Assembly: GCA_035578155.1 (NCBI GenBank)
Contig: JAPWDM010000001.1
Location: 80,478,925 to 80,542,924, forward strand
Length of the DNA: 64,000 bases
Direction: 5' to 3'
From: Brachynemurus nebulosus
Lineage: Eukaryota; Arthropoda; Insecta; Neuroptera; Myrmeleontidae
Shown here: in pieces, positions 11,449 to 23,112 of the stretch
Position numbering within the stretch: position 1 is the stretch's first letter
Layout of the letters: every line of letters begins with the position of its first letter
Notes under the pieces: generated by a model
The model's database searches: none
Told to the model about the DNA's origin: nothing
Seen by the model: the letters and a program-made list of their open reading frames with translations, nothing else
Program-made: the position numbers and the translations under genes

Positions 11449-11788
11449 TTTCCCGTATGGAAATGATCTCTGGCGAAGCTCTGGAAAAACTGAAAAAGTT
11501 TGACAATTGGAACATTCCCAGATTTTTTTATTACTGAGTTTAGGTTTATTATAAATAAAACAAGAAAAGGATACTTTTGTACTTAAGTACTTCAATTTTA
11601 CGACAATTTGAACAATGTTATTTAACGTTTGGTCCAATAAATGAGTTGACAAAAGTATCCTTTTCTTGTTTTATTTATAATAAACCTAAACTCAGTAATA
11701 TGGGACTCAGTAATAAAAAAAATCTGGGAATGTTCTAACTGTCAGACTTTTTTCAGAGTTATGTCAGAGAATTATTTCCATATGGGTT
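11449..11788. repeat. Inverted repeat inside the P-like element
   Basis: Arms 11,449-11,580 and 11,650-11,788 share GGAACATTCCCAGA, TTACTGAGTTTAGG and ACAAGAAAAGGATACTTTTG around a 70-bp loop. The right arm carries a small extra duplication of ACTCAGTAATA. Most of it looks like an inverted duplication of transposon sequence rather than a separate MITE. Confidence 0.85.
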
Positions 11789-12393
11789 TGAATTTATTAT
11801 TACTGATTCAAACTTAAAACAAGTTTTTCTTAAAAAATATAATCAAAAACATATGTAAATTGACTTTTCTTAGTTTAAAATCCGATAATTTTTATATAAA
11901 TTTAGATTTATTATGTAGCTGTGGTTTAATTAGTTACAAATTATATAATAATTATGATATGTATTGAGTTATGTAATGTGATTTTACATAATTATACAAA
12001 AAATATAAATCACAATAATTGTAACAAACCAAAAAATTTAAAAAGAAAATTGTCAACTTTAACAAATTAAATAAAATGTTTATATTAAAGACTGTTTCAC
12101 TGGTTTTTTCATTTTTTGTACTTACTGAATTTATACCTTTTTAAACTATTCCCTTTTTAATTATTTTTTACAGCTACTTTCTACTTATTTCTTTTAAACA
12201 GGTTTAATTTTATTAATGAATTTTAAAAAATTCAAGAACTATGTACATATTACGAGCATATAAGCCATATAATTATGTACATGATGTACACAATAGAGTT
12301 TGCAAATGGGCTATCCATAGGACTACTTGTTTCAAAAGTTACAGTGTTGTCAATTGTAACAGCACGGCTTGTAAAGTATAGGAGGCATTGGTA

Positions 12394-14488
12394 ATACGCA
12401 ATACCTAATGTTTGTAATACATTTATTTTTTGACTCATTTCACACTGTGTACAAACAGTCATACGAAATAAAGTACATTATTATTATTATGAACATTTTT
12501 TTACAGTTACTAAAAATAATACCTATATATAATGTATAATTAGTAATAATACCTACATATACCATGCGAATTTTTGAGAGTTGCCATCTTTATTACAACC
12601 AAAATTGTATGATAGAAATGGTACTGGAAAAGGTTCTTTTCTTGGGTGTAATGGAAATGTAGCCAACCAGAACACTATCGGTTGAAATAGTCTCAAGTAC
12701 ATATGCATATTTTTACCGCCTAACTGATAAATCAAAAAAAAAAAAAAAAATTAAAAAACTAAAATTTAGTAAAAAAACTTTTTTTGCTCATTTATGTTCT
12801 TAATTAATGAATTAGATCAGTTTTTTCGAAAAATGAATATATAGTCTCATTTAAAAATCTATAAGTTTGTATCATAGCTCGAAAACCATAAGAGCTTTAA
12901 AGCTCCTGACTATAGCAATATCGATTGCCCCCGTCGATATCTACAACTGAACAATTTTTCAATTAAATCAACGCTTTGATTGCAATAAAAATGGCAACTC
13001 TCAAAAAACTCACACAGTATATATATGTCAAAAGTTGGAATAAATTATATTTCCTTATTAAACAAAAATAAAAATAAAAAATCAGAAAATAGTGTTTTTT
13101 GCTAAAAAAAAAACCATGTAACCACTTAACACTAACTTTTCTGCTCGCTACTGTACGTAATATTTTAACAATAACAATTCTCAAGCGGTCAAAGAGTCAT
13201 GTTGGCGCGTAAGTATCGAATACGTGAATCAATGGTTTGCTCTCCAGTGTTGTATATGTTAGTTTAAATTTGAATTTTTTAACTGAATATACTCCACTCA
13301 TACATACAAGTCACATAGTCAAGCTGGTGTGACGACTAAGCACCTTGAGTGTGCAAGCAGTATTCATTGGACTGTCATGCGAGCGAGTCCTCATTTGATT
13401 ATCGTACAGGACGGTCACCGTTTAACCATTAAACGGCTCAATCGTACATTTTAATGATCAGTCAATTCAATCAAGAACAGTGCATACATGTACAATGTAC
13501 ATTCATCATTTTGTTACTTCACTATCTTCAGTATTAAATTATTTTGTTGCCAATCATTTTTGTTATTTTGAAATGTGTGAAGTTTATTTTATTTATGTAT
13601 AATTGTTTATAAAGTCAATATACGTTACACCTATTGGAAATGCAGTTCTCATTTTATTGGTAATCATCACCATCACACACAACAGTATAGACCTGTCGTC
13701 CGCCAAAACTATGAGTTTTTTCAGTAAAGAAATAATTTAAGAACTGTTTATAAATTGTTTCAAAGGGGGGCGGCAGAGGTAAGTTTTTTTTTATAAGGGG
13801 GGGGGGGGGCGTTAGTGCACAAAATTTGGCAATCGCTGCTGTAAGATGATTTATAACGAAATGAGATAAATTGTTAAATTAAATAACTGGATGAAAAAGA
13901 GGTACTACCGCGAAACAAAAGAAGAGATATGTAAATATTGAATACATATAAAAAATAAAATACAGAAAACTACTTTTATTACAATTAGACTTGTAGGCTA
14001 ATTGCATTCTCTTCATTTTAGTTGAAAATTGTAGTTTCTGTTATTTTCAATTTTTTGTGTTCAGAGGTTTGTGTACAAGTTTCATTTTATGAACTGATGC
14101 GTTTTGTGCCTCAATGCATCTATGAAAGGGTGTGCAATTTACATTTGGTTAAACTTTTTCGAGAGTTCTTCAATATATATATTCTAAGGATGGTATATTT
14201 GGCTAACAATTTTAAGTATATAATACTTAAAGAAATTCTTCGAGTATATGTTGAAGAGTAATGTAAAATAACCAGTGCTGCTAGATTTTTAGTAATGTAA
14301 AATAACCAGTGCTGCTAGATTTGAATACTATTCGACATTAGCCAGCCTATATGCTTTGCGTTTTTCACAATAAAAACTAGAGTTAATTATGATTGTACTT
14401 AAATTGTATAGGATAAATGGGATTTGGGCAGCAGTTAAAAAATCAATATTACATTACTATACTACATTATATACTACAATATTTCTAG
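12394..14488. other. Two-kb stretch without a recognised gene
   Basis: AT-rich, with several 60-80-codon open frames that lack motifs. Notable are a 13-G homopolymer at 13,797-13,809 in an otherwise AT-rich setting and a direct duplication of a roughly 30-bp unit (AATAACCAGTGCTGCTAG) at about 14,262-14,325. No RNA gene seen. Confidence 0.55.
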
Positions 14489-14693
14489 ATCCATATTACT
14501 CGATTATGTTGATAGTAGTCTTGAACTTGCAGAAGTAATTTTAAAAGCCGACTTTTTTTCTGTAACAAAAGGATGTCTTGGTAACGACAGATTTAAAAAA
14601 TATCTGCCGGCACGGTTGAAAGCTTTCGTTACGTCAGTCTTTCACATCAGCCATTTCACATCAAAAAGTATGGGGAAGCAACGACATTTATAG
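14489..14693 (+). pseudogene. Coding-like exon of unknown protein
   Basis: Begins right after a textbook acceptor (ACTACAATATTTCTAG) and is open for 67 codons to TAG at 14,691. The peptide (YVDSSLELAEVILKADFFSV, CLGNDRFKKYLPARLKAFV) has protein-like composition quite unlike the AT-rich noise around it. I do not recognise the family. It could be a transposase exon or an exon of a host gene. No start codon or donor is identified. Confidence 0.35.
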
Positions 14694-14841
14694 ATGGGGG
14701 AAATTCTAAATACCGATAATGAGTCTACCTTCTGTAATAACAGAAAATAGAAAATCATCGACATTATTCTGGATCCTTTAGTGTAAAAGACAGGATTAAT
14801 AATTGAAGAGTATCAACTAAACTCTTTTTATCATACTATAA

Positions 14842-14997
14842 GCACCTGATGTTTATAATAGCTGGGACTCTGCAAAATCCATAGAATCCGTGGGGGGAAT
14901 TATTGGATCTCTTATACAGAACAAAGAGTCTGGAACGATTACCATAGGTGAATTTGCCCAAGAAATGAAATTCAACGATATGTATGCGATTGTGTAG
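14842..14997 (+). pseudogene. Second coding-like fragment, unknown
   Basis: Open for 51 codons, preceded by TTATAATAG, which could be an acceptor. The peptide (SAKSIESVGGIIGSLI, GTITIGEFAQEMKFNDMYAI) looks protein-like. Its 3' part lies inside the left arm of the large palindrome and so is partly repeated, inverted, near 17,000-17,080. Function unknown. It may continue the exon at 14,489. Confidence 0.3.
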
Positions 14998-15428
14998 CTT
15001 AGTCAAAGAGTAAACCATACGTATGGGTTTTTCTCAATATCTTTACATTTCGCGGAGTTATAATACCAAATACCAAAAAATAGTGGTCTTATTCAAACTT
15101 TTTTTTCTCGTAAACTATTATAGATAAAACGATGAAACAAAATCCATATTGTTTGCTATGTCCAGTACTTTATTATATATTTTTTTCATTTAAAATGGAC
15201 ATTAAATACCCTTTATAAAATATGCAAAAAAAAATTCATTAAATTTTTTTAGCTACTTGTACAAGAGTGGCCACTTTCTTATTACTACCAAAAGAAAGCT
15301 CGTCCTCTCTCTGAATTTTATTTTCTTCCCTCATCTCTCTGAATTTTATTTTTGTCAAAAGGGTGGAACATATTAAAAAAAAATAAGAACATATATATTT
15401 GGTGATGTTCATGGTATGTGTATGTGCA

Positions 15429-15560
15429 GGTACAGGTCAACAAATCTGACTTTGCCTCTTCAAGGTCATTAAAACTGCATTCTTAAAGAAGTGAGATAGT
15501 ACTTAATATAAAGAAAAAATGACCTTGAAGCGGCAAAGTCAGATTTGTTGAACTGTACCT
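15429..15560. repeat. Nested palindrome in the left arm
   Basis: Arms of about 42 bp starting GGTACAGGTCAACAAATCTG and ending in the complement ATTTGTTGAACTGTACC around a roughly 48-bp loop. A MITE-like hairpin inside the larger palindrome. Confidence 0.85.
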
Positions 15561-16345
15561 ACTTGTTTTTTAATTATGTTTTTAAGAAATATTTTGAATG
15601 AATAAATGAATCATTGAATGTTTTTTTTTTTTTTTTTTTTTTTTTATTACATGAGAATCTGATGCCTGCTCTACACTCTCGATCGAAGTTCCTCGACGAA
15701 GTAAGCGCTAAAGTTGGCTGAAGTCGGAATACCGTTATAACACCAGCCAGGAAGAACCATGAAATGACCTTTTACACTCTCGTACTCGGTCCACTTTGCG
15801 AGAATTGAGAGTAGGCATAAGGAATCTAATATGTTTTATCTTCAAAATGTAGACTTTTTTCATATCGGAGTTCTAAAAAACAATTAGTTACGAAAAAAGA
15901 ACTAGCTTCTCTCATTGTTTTTAACGTATTACTCAGTTATACAATTATTTCGCAAGTAAATCCAACTAACATTTTTATTTACCCGTTAGGTAAACTAAAA
16001 CTGTTTACTTGATCAATTAGTGATGTATTTAACTTCATCAGTGAATTTAAAATTGTAGACTTGAGAAGTATGTTAAAAGCAATGAAAAAAATTACTTCTT
16101 GATTCGTAGCTGATTATTTTTTAAAACTCCTATGTGGAATGAGTCTACATTTTGAACATAAAACATATTAGATTTCTTATACCTACTCTCAATTCTCGCA
16201 AAGTGGACCGAGTACGAGAGTGTAGAAGGTCATTTCATGGTTCTTCGTGGCTGGTGTTATAACGGTATTCCGACTTCAGCCAACATTAGCGATTACTTCG
16301 TCGAGGAACTTCGATCGAGAGTGTAGAGCAGGCATCAGATTCTCA

Positions 16346-16394
<49 letters not shown>

Positions 16395-16454
16395 ATTCAA
16401 TGATTCATTTATTCATTCAAAATATTTCTTAAAAACCTAATTCAAAAACAAGTA

Positions 16455-16586
16455 GGTACAGTTCAACAAATCTGACTTTGCCGCTTCAAGGTCATTTTTT
16501 CTTTATATTAAGTACTATCTCACTTCTTTAAGAATGCATTTTTAATGACCTTGAAGAGGTAAAGTCAGATTTGTTGACCTGTACCT
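16455..16586. repeat. Nested palindrome in the right arm
   Basis: The inverted counterpart of 15,429-15,560, with the same arms and loop and a few substitutions. Confidence 0.85.
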
Positions 16587-17082
16587 GCACATACACATAC
16601 CATAAAGATCACCAAATATATATGTTCTTATTTTTTTTCAATATGTTCCACCCTTTTGACAAAAATAAAATTCAGGGAGATGAGGGCAGTGCTTGCGAGC
16701 TTTCTTTTGGTAGTAATAAGAAAGTGGTCACTCTTGTACAAGTAGCTAAAAAAATTTAATGAATTTTTTTTTCATATTTTATAAAGGGTATTTAATGTCC
16801 ATTTTAAATGAAAAAAATATATAATAAAGTACTGGACATAGCAAACAATATGGATTTTGTTTCATCGTTTTATCTGTAATAGTTTACGAGAAAAAAAAGT
16901 TTGAATAAGACCACTATTTTTTGGTATTTGGTATTATAACTTCGCAAAATGTAAAGATATTGAGGAAAAATCCATACGTATGGTTTACTCTTTCACTAAG
17001 CTACACAATCGCATACATATCGTTGAATTTCATTTCTTGGGCAAATTCACCTATGGTAATGGTTCCAGACCCTTTCTCTGAA

Positions 17083-17465
17083 TCATAACTGGTAAATGAG
17101 CTGACGGCCATCACTCAAACTGGCCAGCCAAAGAGAGTTGACTGGCTAGTAGAAGGGGAGGTTGTCATCTCCGAAAAAAGCAACTGGACGATTGATTCTT
17201 TCGCTCCGTTCAAGAGTCTAGGGAGGATGGTCTTTCCGGCCTGGTTACAATTTCTAGTGTCGCAACTGACTGGCATTTTGATTCAGTCTGGCAGCTAACC
17301 ACGTACATCTATCGTAGAAAGTAGCCAGAGTGGTCTTTATATCTAAACTAGCTAGGGATACATACTCCACACCTGAGGACTATCGTCTCAACAGTCTAAA
17401 CACCTTCCTATAGAAAGAGACTGGAAAGATTACTGGAGAGATACATTAGGAACAAGATTCTATCT
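17083..17465 (+). pseudogene. R1/Jockey-type LINE RT fragment (N-terminal part)
   Basis: Before the split, the plus strand encodes VARVVFISKLARDTYSTPED followed by YRLNSLNTF, and after a frameshift LERLLERYIRNKIL. This is the RT motif 'RVVFIPKPG...STPEDYRPISLTSFLLKTLERLLDRYIRD' of R1/Jockey-type LINEs. Upstream, about 17,100-17,300, is degraded sequence fitting the preceding RT region. The fragment breaks at the inserted element that begins with CTTACGGC, and the RT resumes at 21,070. Confidence 0.75.
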
Positions 17466-18575
17466 CTTACGGCCAATTTTACATTCACATTTAAAGCCGA
17501 CTTTAACACTAAAGCCAACTTTAAAACTGATTTTATTTTTGATACCGTTTTACAATTAAATTTAAAGTCCCGTTAGTGTAAAAGTCAACTTTAAACTAAA
17601 GTAAGAATTACTTCGACTTTTATTGTTTAAAGTCGGCTTTAATACATTTTCAATGCTGATTATTATTATCGCTAAATTTTGTTTATAAGTATAATTTTTC
17701 CATAAAATATCCGTACCTTAAATAAATAAAATAAAAATGTTATTTGTTTGCTTATTGTCAATAATATTTTTAATTTATTTTTACGTCTTGAATTAAGATC
17801 AAATATCCTTTTTGGGTTAAGCTGGCTGAGCGATTTCTTTTATGATTCATTGTATTTATAATAAATTTCTTTTAAAAAGAAATAATGTAGTTTTCTGCTC
17901 CAGTCTCACTGGCAGTAGCGAAATGAATAAAATGCGTTTTCTTTTTTTTTTTTGAATTCAAACACGTTGACATTTTTGTTTCTATAGTTGTTTCTTATAA
18001 ATGTAAGATTGGTTACTAGCAGAGCAGTAATTATTGAAAATTCATAAGAATCGTTCAGCTTGTGCCTGTTTTAAGTCGACCTTATTTTTAGCACTGTTTT
18101 ACAATGATCAGGTCTGCTTATTTTTGTTAAAGGACTTTTAAGTGTTGTATGGATAAAACGAATTATGAATGATCGTATATCATAGGGGGAATTCATTAGA
18201 ATCGTGTACCTTGTGCCAAGTTTTTTGAAATTTGGTATAGTCTTAGATATGGTCTTAAGGTCTTAGGAAACCATCGCAAGCAGTTTGTGCGCGACCTCTA
18301 GTGGCCTGTTTGCTATAAATCCAATATGACCACCATTGAGTAATACCACTTTTTAAAAATTCTAAGATGTGAGAAATCCATTTCTAAGGTCTAATTTCTG
18401 TTTCAGAATTAATTTCAAGGTCACTGTACTTTGATATGACAGATCAGACAATACAATGTAAGGTCAAAAAACAATTTGCTTTATTAATTCTATGTAATCT
18501 ATTAATTATAAAATATAAAGAAACATGTTTGACACAAATACGATAGTTGACACAAATACGATAGAATCTGACGTA

Positions 18576-19426
18576 CCATAAAACCATCTAGACCCGGACA
18601 CTTCGCACCAATCTTCAAAGTAAGCAGTTTCTACATTAACCTGCTACAATAAACATTTGTTCTTTACGTCATTAGAGAGATAAAAACACCCTCTAAACAG
18701 CTGTACCAATAAAAACTACGGATTTCAACTTTTACTATCTCATTTTACAAGATTACTATTCTCCAGTTTTTCAAAGAAATAAAATGTGTGTCTAATTTAG
18801 ACATGTAATTTTCGTCATAATTGTCATATTGTTTTAATTTTGATATGTATGTGTTCAGAATTTTATCGCGCGTCATTTAATGATGTTTGAAGTTATATTC
18901 GATGTACATATAAAAAAATACATGCTATATACATATATCCGTTTAGACCCGGACACATCAATTTATTTCACTATGGCTGCGATTCGCACTGGCTGTAACT
19001 TCTACTATCCATACGTTATATTCCCGCCAGAATTACGCGGTTTATGCCTCCTTCTGGTATCCTATCGCATGTTCACTTCATAGAGAGGCATACTATGAAG
19101 CCTTTGACAGGTTCAAAGACATCAGACGATATAAAACACTGTCCTAACCACGACGGGAGAGGTTAGTTTGCATGTTATTACATTATTTAAGTAAGTGTCC
19201 GGGTCAAGACGGATTTGGGGTGTAGACCCGGACACTTACTAATTATTTTTTATTTTTTTTTTTATTTTTACTTATAATGAAACAAATGGGTCAGGGATAT
19301 AACAAATAATATACGGTCTTTCTAATGGTAATATCTTTGTTGGTGATATCTATAAAGGAAACATGTATAAACATAAAATTATACAAAAAAATGTAAAAAA
19401 GTGTCCGGGTCTAGAGGGTTTTACGG
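18576..19426. mobile_element. TA-flanked MITE with TAGACCCGGACACTT ends
   Basis: TIRs CCATAAAACCATCTAGACCC (left) and the complement of GGGTCTAGAGGGTTTTACGG (right), flanked by TA on both sides, as for Tc1/mariner-type insertions. The motif TAGACCCGGACAC occurs five times (about 18,588, 18,944, 19,222, and inverted at 19,194 and 19,400), suggesting internal binding-site repeats. A 67-codon frame inside (18,880-19,083) is not convincing. Confidence 0.8.
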
Positions 19427-19537
19427 TAAATTACAGTTTTACAATATGCATGATACTTGTTACTATGTGAGTTGTTTATGCGAACTTCTTGACACTTGCA
19501 CAATGGGCTGTAAAAAAACCTGGTTCGATAACACTTA

Positions 19538-20103
19538 GGCCCGATTTACATTAACGCTCCCCGCTCGGCACGATATCTCTCCGCTCCCGACTCGATAAAA
19601 TATTCTTACACAAAAAACAATGAGTGTATTCATATCATCGCTCCGATATCACTCCGATATCAGTCGCGGTACGCTCTCGCTCCAATATCGCTCCAATAAA
19701 AACACCACTCAGATAATATTTTATCGGAGCGGAATCGAAACGATGTCAGACTTATATCGATAGTATGAACACGTTTTGATTTCACTCTGACTCGTTTCTC
19801 AGCCTTCTTCATTTATTTGACAATTACTGTATTAGGAAAACATGATACAACACAACGTCGCGACGTCTTGCTACAATACAGTCATTATGATACATATTAC
19901 TAATTAACTAATTATGTTCTCCTAACACAACAGTGTTTAAAATATGGTAAAAAATTTCTATCGGAGCGAGAGTGAAGCGAGAACGGTACTATAGTGCGAG
20001 AACGAATAGGTACCAGCATGTTATCAGAACTGTAATATGAACACAACAAGATTATATCGGAGCGGGAGCGTACCGAGAGCGGAGCGTTAATGTAAATCGG
20101 GCC
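19538..20103. mobile_element. PIF/Harbinger-like MITE
   Basis: TIR GGCCCGATTTACATTAACGC at 19,538 and its complement ending at 20,103, flanked by TTA on both sides, the typical 3-bp target duplication of PIF/Harbinger elements. Subterminal regions are rich in GCTCCGATAT/ATATCGGAGCG repeats. No coding region. Confidence 0.85.
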
Positions 20104-20106
20104 TTA

Positions 20107-20680
20107 CACCGGCCTGTGCATGAGATCAAACAACCACAGTTAAGTAGCAATGAACATCCATGGCTTGCATCTGGAAAATCTGTTCAGTAGGGTATCCATT
20201 CTTTGGTTCTATCATCCCATTCCCAAAGTCAGTTACTATAATTAGGGACATCAGGCGATTTGGAAAGATTGCAGATTTGGCATAGATTCAAAAGACTTCA
20301 GGCTTTCGGTAAATATCAACTTTCTTGCATCATTGACTGAATTTGAACCACAGTTTTTGCTGTACTGTATAGCGTTCAAGATGAAACATGTGTTGTGATT
20401 CCAACGTGAAAAATACATATCTCGAAAAATAAGCATTGTAGGAAAGTTTTATCTGACAAAAAAATTAATATTTCTGAAGAGGGTATTTCTCTCTCCTAAA
20501 CTCAGTCCTCCCCCTGCCCTGTGGACGGGGTGCGGGGCAACTTTGAAATCTTAAGAAGAAACCCCCATTGCAGACTCGGATTTTACGGGACGAAATACGT
20601 AACTTTTGTCCGAAATATTATTTTCGATACACTACAGATGGCGCTATAATTGGAAAAATAAATTTTATCCTAACTCCGGA
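20107..20680. other. Non-coding interior of the 3.6-kb element
   Basis: Contains a C/G-rich patch (20,500-20,560) and ACAGATGGCGCTATA near 20,634, a motif type repeated near 49 kb. No gene seen. Confidence 0.4.
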
Positions 20681-21069
20681 AGATGCCGATATATTATTAT
20701 ATTATTCTTATATTTAATTATATATTACACTGGTATTATGGTATTATATTACTGAATCATATATTATGTCTAATAGAAGCCCATTTATTAAAAATAGCAA
20801 TACATATGGCGACCATATTGATTTATAGCAAGCAGTCCACCAGAGGTCGCGCATACCAAATTTCAAAAACTTGGCATAAATTACACGATTCTAATGAATT
20901 CCCCCTATGCTATACGATCATTCATAGTTCGTTTTATCCATACAACACTTAAAAGTCCTTTAACAAAAGTAAGCCGACCTGATCATTGTAAAACAGTGCT
21001 AAAAATAAAGTCGACTTTAAATTAAACGTAGCTTTAGTTAAAGAACCTTTAAAATTATGAAGCCGTAAG

Positions 21070-21640
21070 ACCTTTATATCCAAATTAACACCCCTGTCAG
21101 GAGGGCAAGTCTGTTCTTCATTAGCTCGTGGTACGTATTAAAGAACCTGCAGAACAAGGAAATCGCTGTGGCTACCGTTCTGGTCATCGAGGGTAATTCA
21201 TTCATATCTTTTAAGGATGTACTAGAATGGTATGGAGTTTATTCAAGTATAGTGTATCGACGCTTTTTTGGAAGATGGTAGAGCAGAGACGAATCTTAGC
21301 GAGGTTTCCTTGAGATACCTAGAGGCTGTCCGCAGGAAGGCGTCCTCTCTCTGCTGGTCTAGTGTCTAGTCGTCGACAAATTGTAGGTCAGAATTGACCA
21401 GAGTTGTATATTTACGCGTAAAGTTATACTGATGACATCTGTCTGATATACATCGATAAAGTTCCCAACACAGTTTTGAGCCTACTGGGAAGGGCTCCAT
21501 ATTCTGTAGACAAATGACTCACAAAGTGGACTTGTCAGCGAACTCTGACAGAACTGACTCTAGAGTGTTTACAAGAAAGAGAAACTTGGAAACGTTCTTT
21601 CAGCCCTTGATAAAGTAAGCAATATGCGCTTGAAAACAAG
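21070..21640 (+). pseudogene. R1/Jockey-type LINE RT fragment (C-terminal part)
   Basis: Continuation of the RT begun at 17,083, in several frames: NKEIAVATVLVIEG (the first catalytic region, with the usual Asp-Ile-Glu block altered), LRGCPQEGVLSLCWS-type sequence near 21,325, and the catalytic box as YTDDICLIYI (codons 21,425-21,454; both Asp retained, Ala replaced by Thr). Then NTVLSLLGRAP, KWTCQ and TRKRNLETFFQP follow. Many stops and indels mark it as dead. Together with 17,083-17,465 it shows that the intervening element is younger than this LINE. Confidence 0.7.
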
Positions 21641-21834
21641 CACATTTGGCTTGCTATTGATATGGATGTATATTCCTGTCTCACTCTCCATGTTCTAGTG
21701 AGAAGGACGAGAAGTATATAGCCAACGCTAATAGTTGACTATAAACTATGTAGGTATGCCTGAATCATCGTACGACAGAGATGTACATGATATGATTTTA
21801 TTCACCGAGTGTTAATTTAGGTACAAGAGATGTA
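21641..21834. other. Spacer / LINE remnant
   Basis: Probably degraded downstream LINE sequence. Nothing specific. Confidence 0.35.
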
Positions 21835-22237
21835 CTAGATTTAGATAAAATTTCTTGTTAATACAATAATACGTATGTTCAAGTTGTTAGAAAATGTGTT
21901 GTTAATTATTTAGAATTTAGCAAATTCACTTGAATTAATTTTTAATGAAAATAAGTTGCATTTTTAATGAAAATAGGAATATTTTTATTGGAAGCGGAAA
22001 TATATAAAAAATAAAATAACATAAAATTCTCATATAATTTTTATCTGTATAATTTGAATTGAAGACATGTGTCGATGAAGGTGTTATGTAACGTTTATTC
22101 AAAAATTAATTTTTTGTCAAATTTTGAAAGTATCATATGTTAAAATTTGGTTTCATTAGGTTCAATAGTTTTATAGAAATTCAGTAATAAACATGTGCTA
22201 TTGCATGGGAAGTATATGTAAATAAAAACTTTCAAAT

Positions 22238-23112
22238 AGACCGGGAGGCGGTAATAAGAAAGTGTTTACCCATCGAGTTAAAGAAAATTTCATTTTTCAT
22301 CTAATAGTTTATCATTCGAAGTTACTAAAATGCTTTGTCGGCCAGGCCAACTCTTGTCCGGTTACGCGGGCCGACCTCGAAAAGTGGCCAATTTTTCGAG
22401 GACCCCTTACCCACCGAGTTAAAGAAAATTTCATTTTTCATCTAATAGTTTATCATTCGAAGTTACTAAAATGCTTTGTCGGCCAGGCCAACTCTTGTCC
22501 GGTTACGCGGGCCGACCTCGAAAAGTGGTCAATTTTTCGAAGCTCCCTTACCCATCGAGTTAAAGAAAATTTCTTTTTTCATCTAATAGATTATCATTCG
22601 AAGTTACTAAAATGCTTTGTCGGCCAGGCCAACATATTTGTTACATTGTAAGGGGGGTAAGGGGGGCCTCGAAAAATTGACCACTTTTCGAGGTCGGTAA
22701 GCGTAACCGGACAAGAGTTGGCCTGGCCGACAAAGCATTTTAGTAACTTCAAATGATAATCTATTAGATGAAAAAAGAAATTTTCTTTAAATCGATGGGT
22801 CAGGGGGCCTCGAAAAATTGACATTTTTTCGAGGTCGGCCCGCGTAACCGGACAAGAGTTGGCCTGGCCGACAAAGCATTTTAGTAACTTCGAATGATAA
22901 TCTATTAGATGAAAAAAGAAATTTTCTTTAACTCGATGGGTAAGGGGGCTTCGAAAAATTGACCACTTTTCGAGGTCGGCCCGCGTAACCGGACAAGAGT
23001 TGGCCTGGCCGACAAAGCATTTTAGTAACTTCGAATGATAAACTATTAGATGAAAAATGAAATTTTCTTTAACTCGATGGGTAAACACTTTCTTATTACC
23101 GCCTCCCGGTCT
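22238..23112. repeat. Foldback core: 3 + 3 inverted 141-bp repeats
   Basis: Begins AGACCGGGAGGCGGTAATAA and ends with the exact complement. Three tandem units of about 141 bp run forward, then about three run inverted around a 40-bp centre near 22,650. Each unit carries CATCGAGTTAAAGAAAATTT, GTCGGCCAGGCCAACTCTTG and GGTTACGCGGGCCGACCTCG. Because 141 is divisible by three and the unit lacks stops in one frame, both arms read open on opposite strands (129 and 164 codons, a 47-residue repeat). I take this as a by-product of the repeat, not a gene. Confidence 0.9.

Larger units (their letters stand above)
9883..12393 (+). mobile_element. P-element-like (THAP9-type) DNA transposon, defective
   Basis: Bounded by TIRs. 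The left end (9,883) reads TACCAATGCCTCCTATACTT and continues into TACAAGCCGTG; the right end (12,355-12,393) is its reverse complement, with 31 matching bases before the first difference. It carries a THAP domain and an N-terminal P-element transposase relic on the plus strand. The catalytic and GTP-binding parts are missing, so at 2.5 kb it is an internally deleted copy. Its 3' half carries a separate inverted repeat. I could not identify a convincing 8-bp target duplication. Confidence 0.8.
14918..17080. repeat. Large palindrome, about 2.2 kb (foldback element)
   Basis: Left arm 14,918 to about 15,990; right arm about 16,000-17,080. The outer roughly 900 bp of each arm match closely (ACCATACGTATGG, TACCAAATACCAAAAAATAG, TGGACATTAAATACCC, TCGATCGAAGTTCCTCGACG and their complements). 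The inner 170 bp are more diverged. Each arm carries a homopolymer of different length (25 T at 15,621-15,645 versus 45 A at 16,349-16,393) and a smaller complete palindrome. No transposase seen. Could be an inverted duplication of one repeat or a giant foldback element. Confidence 0.9.
17466..21069. mobile_element. 3.6-kb palindromic DNA element splitting a LINE
   Basis: Ends CTTACGGC...GCCGTAAG. Subterminal inverted sequence is shared over hundreds of bases: AAAGCCGACTTTA and CCGTTTTACAAT at the left, and a closer match of 18,065-18,330 to 20,790-21,020 (ACAATGATCAGGTC, GAATTCATTAGAATCGTGTA, GCGCGACCTC). No transposase frame remains. Inside are two separate MITEs (18,576-19,426 and 19,538-20,103). 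The flanking RT halves prove that it is an insertion. Superfamily not assigned; no clear target duplication. Confidence 0.75.

Noticed and set aside
15619..16432. Lys-rich protein across the 45-A run
   Set aside because: Artefact of a homopolymer in the right arm of the palindrome.
22262..23088. Two repeat proteins of 129 and 164 residues
   Set aside because: They are the same 141-bp DNA repeat read on both arms of a palindrome; the codon frame follows from the unit length.
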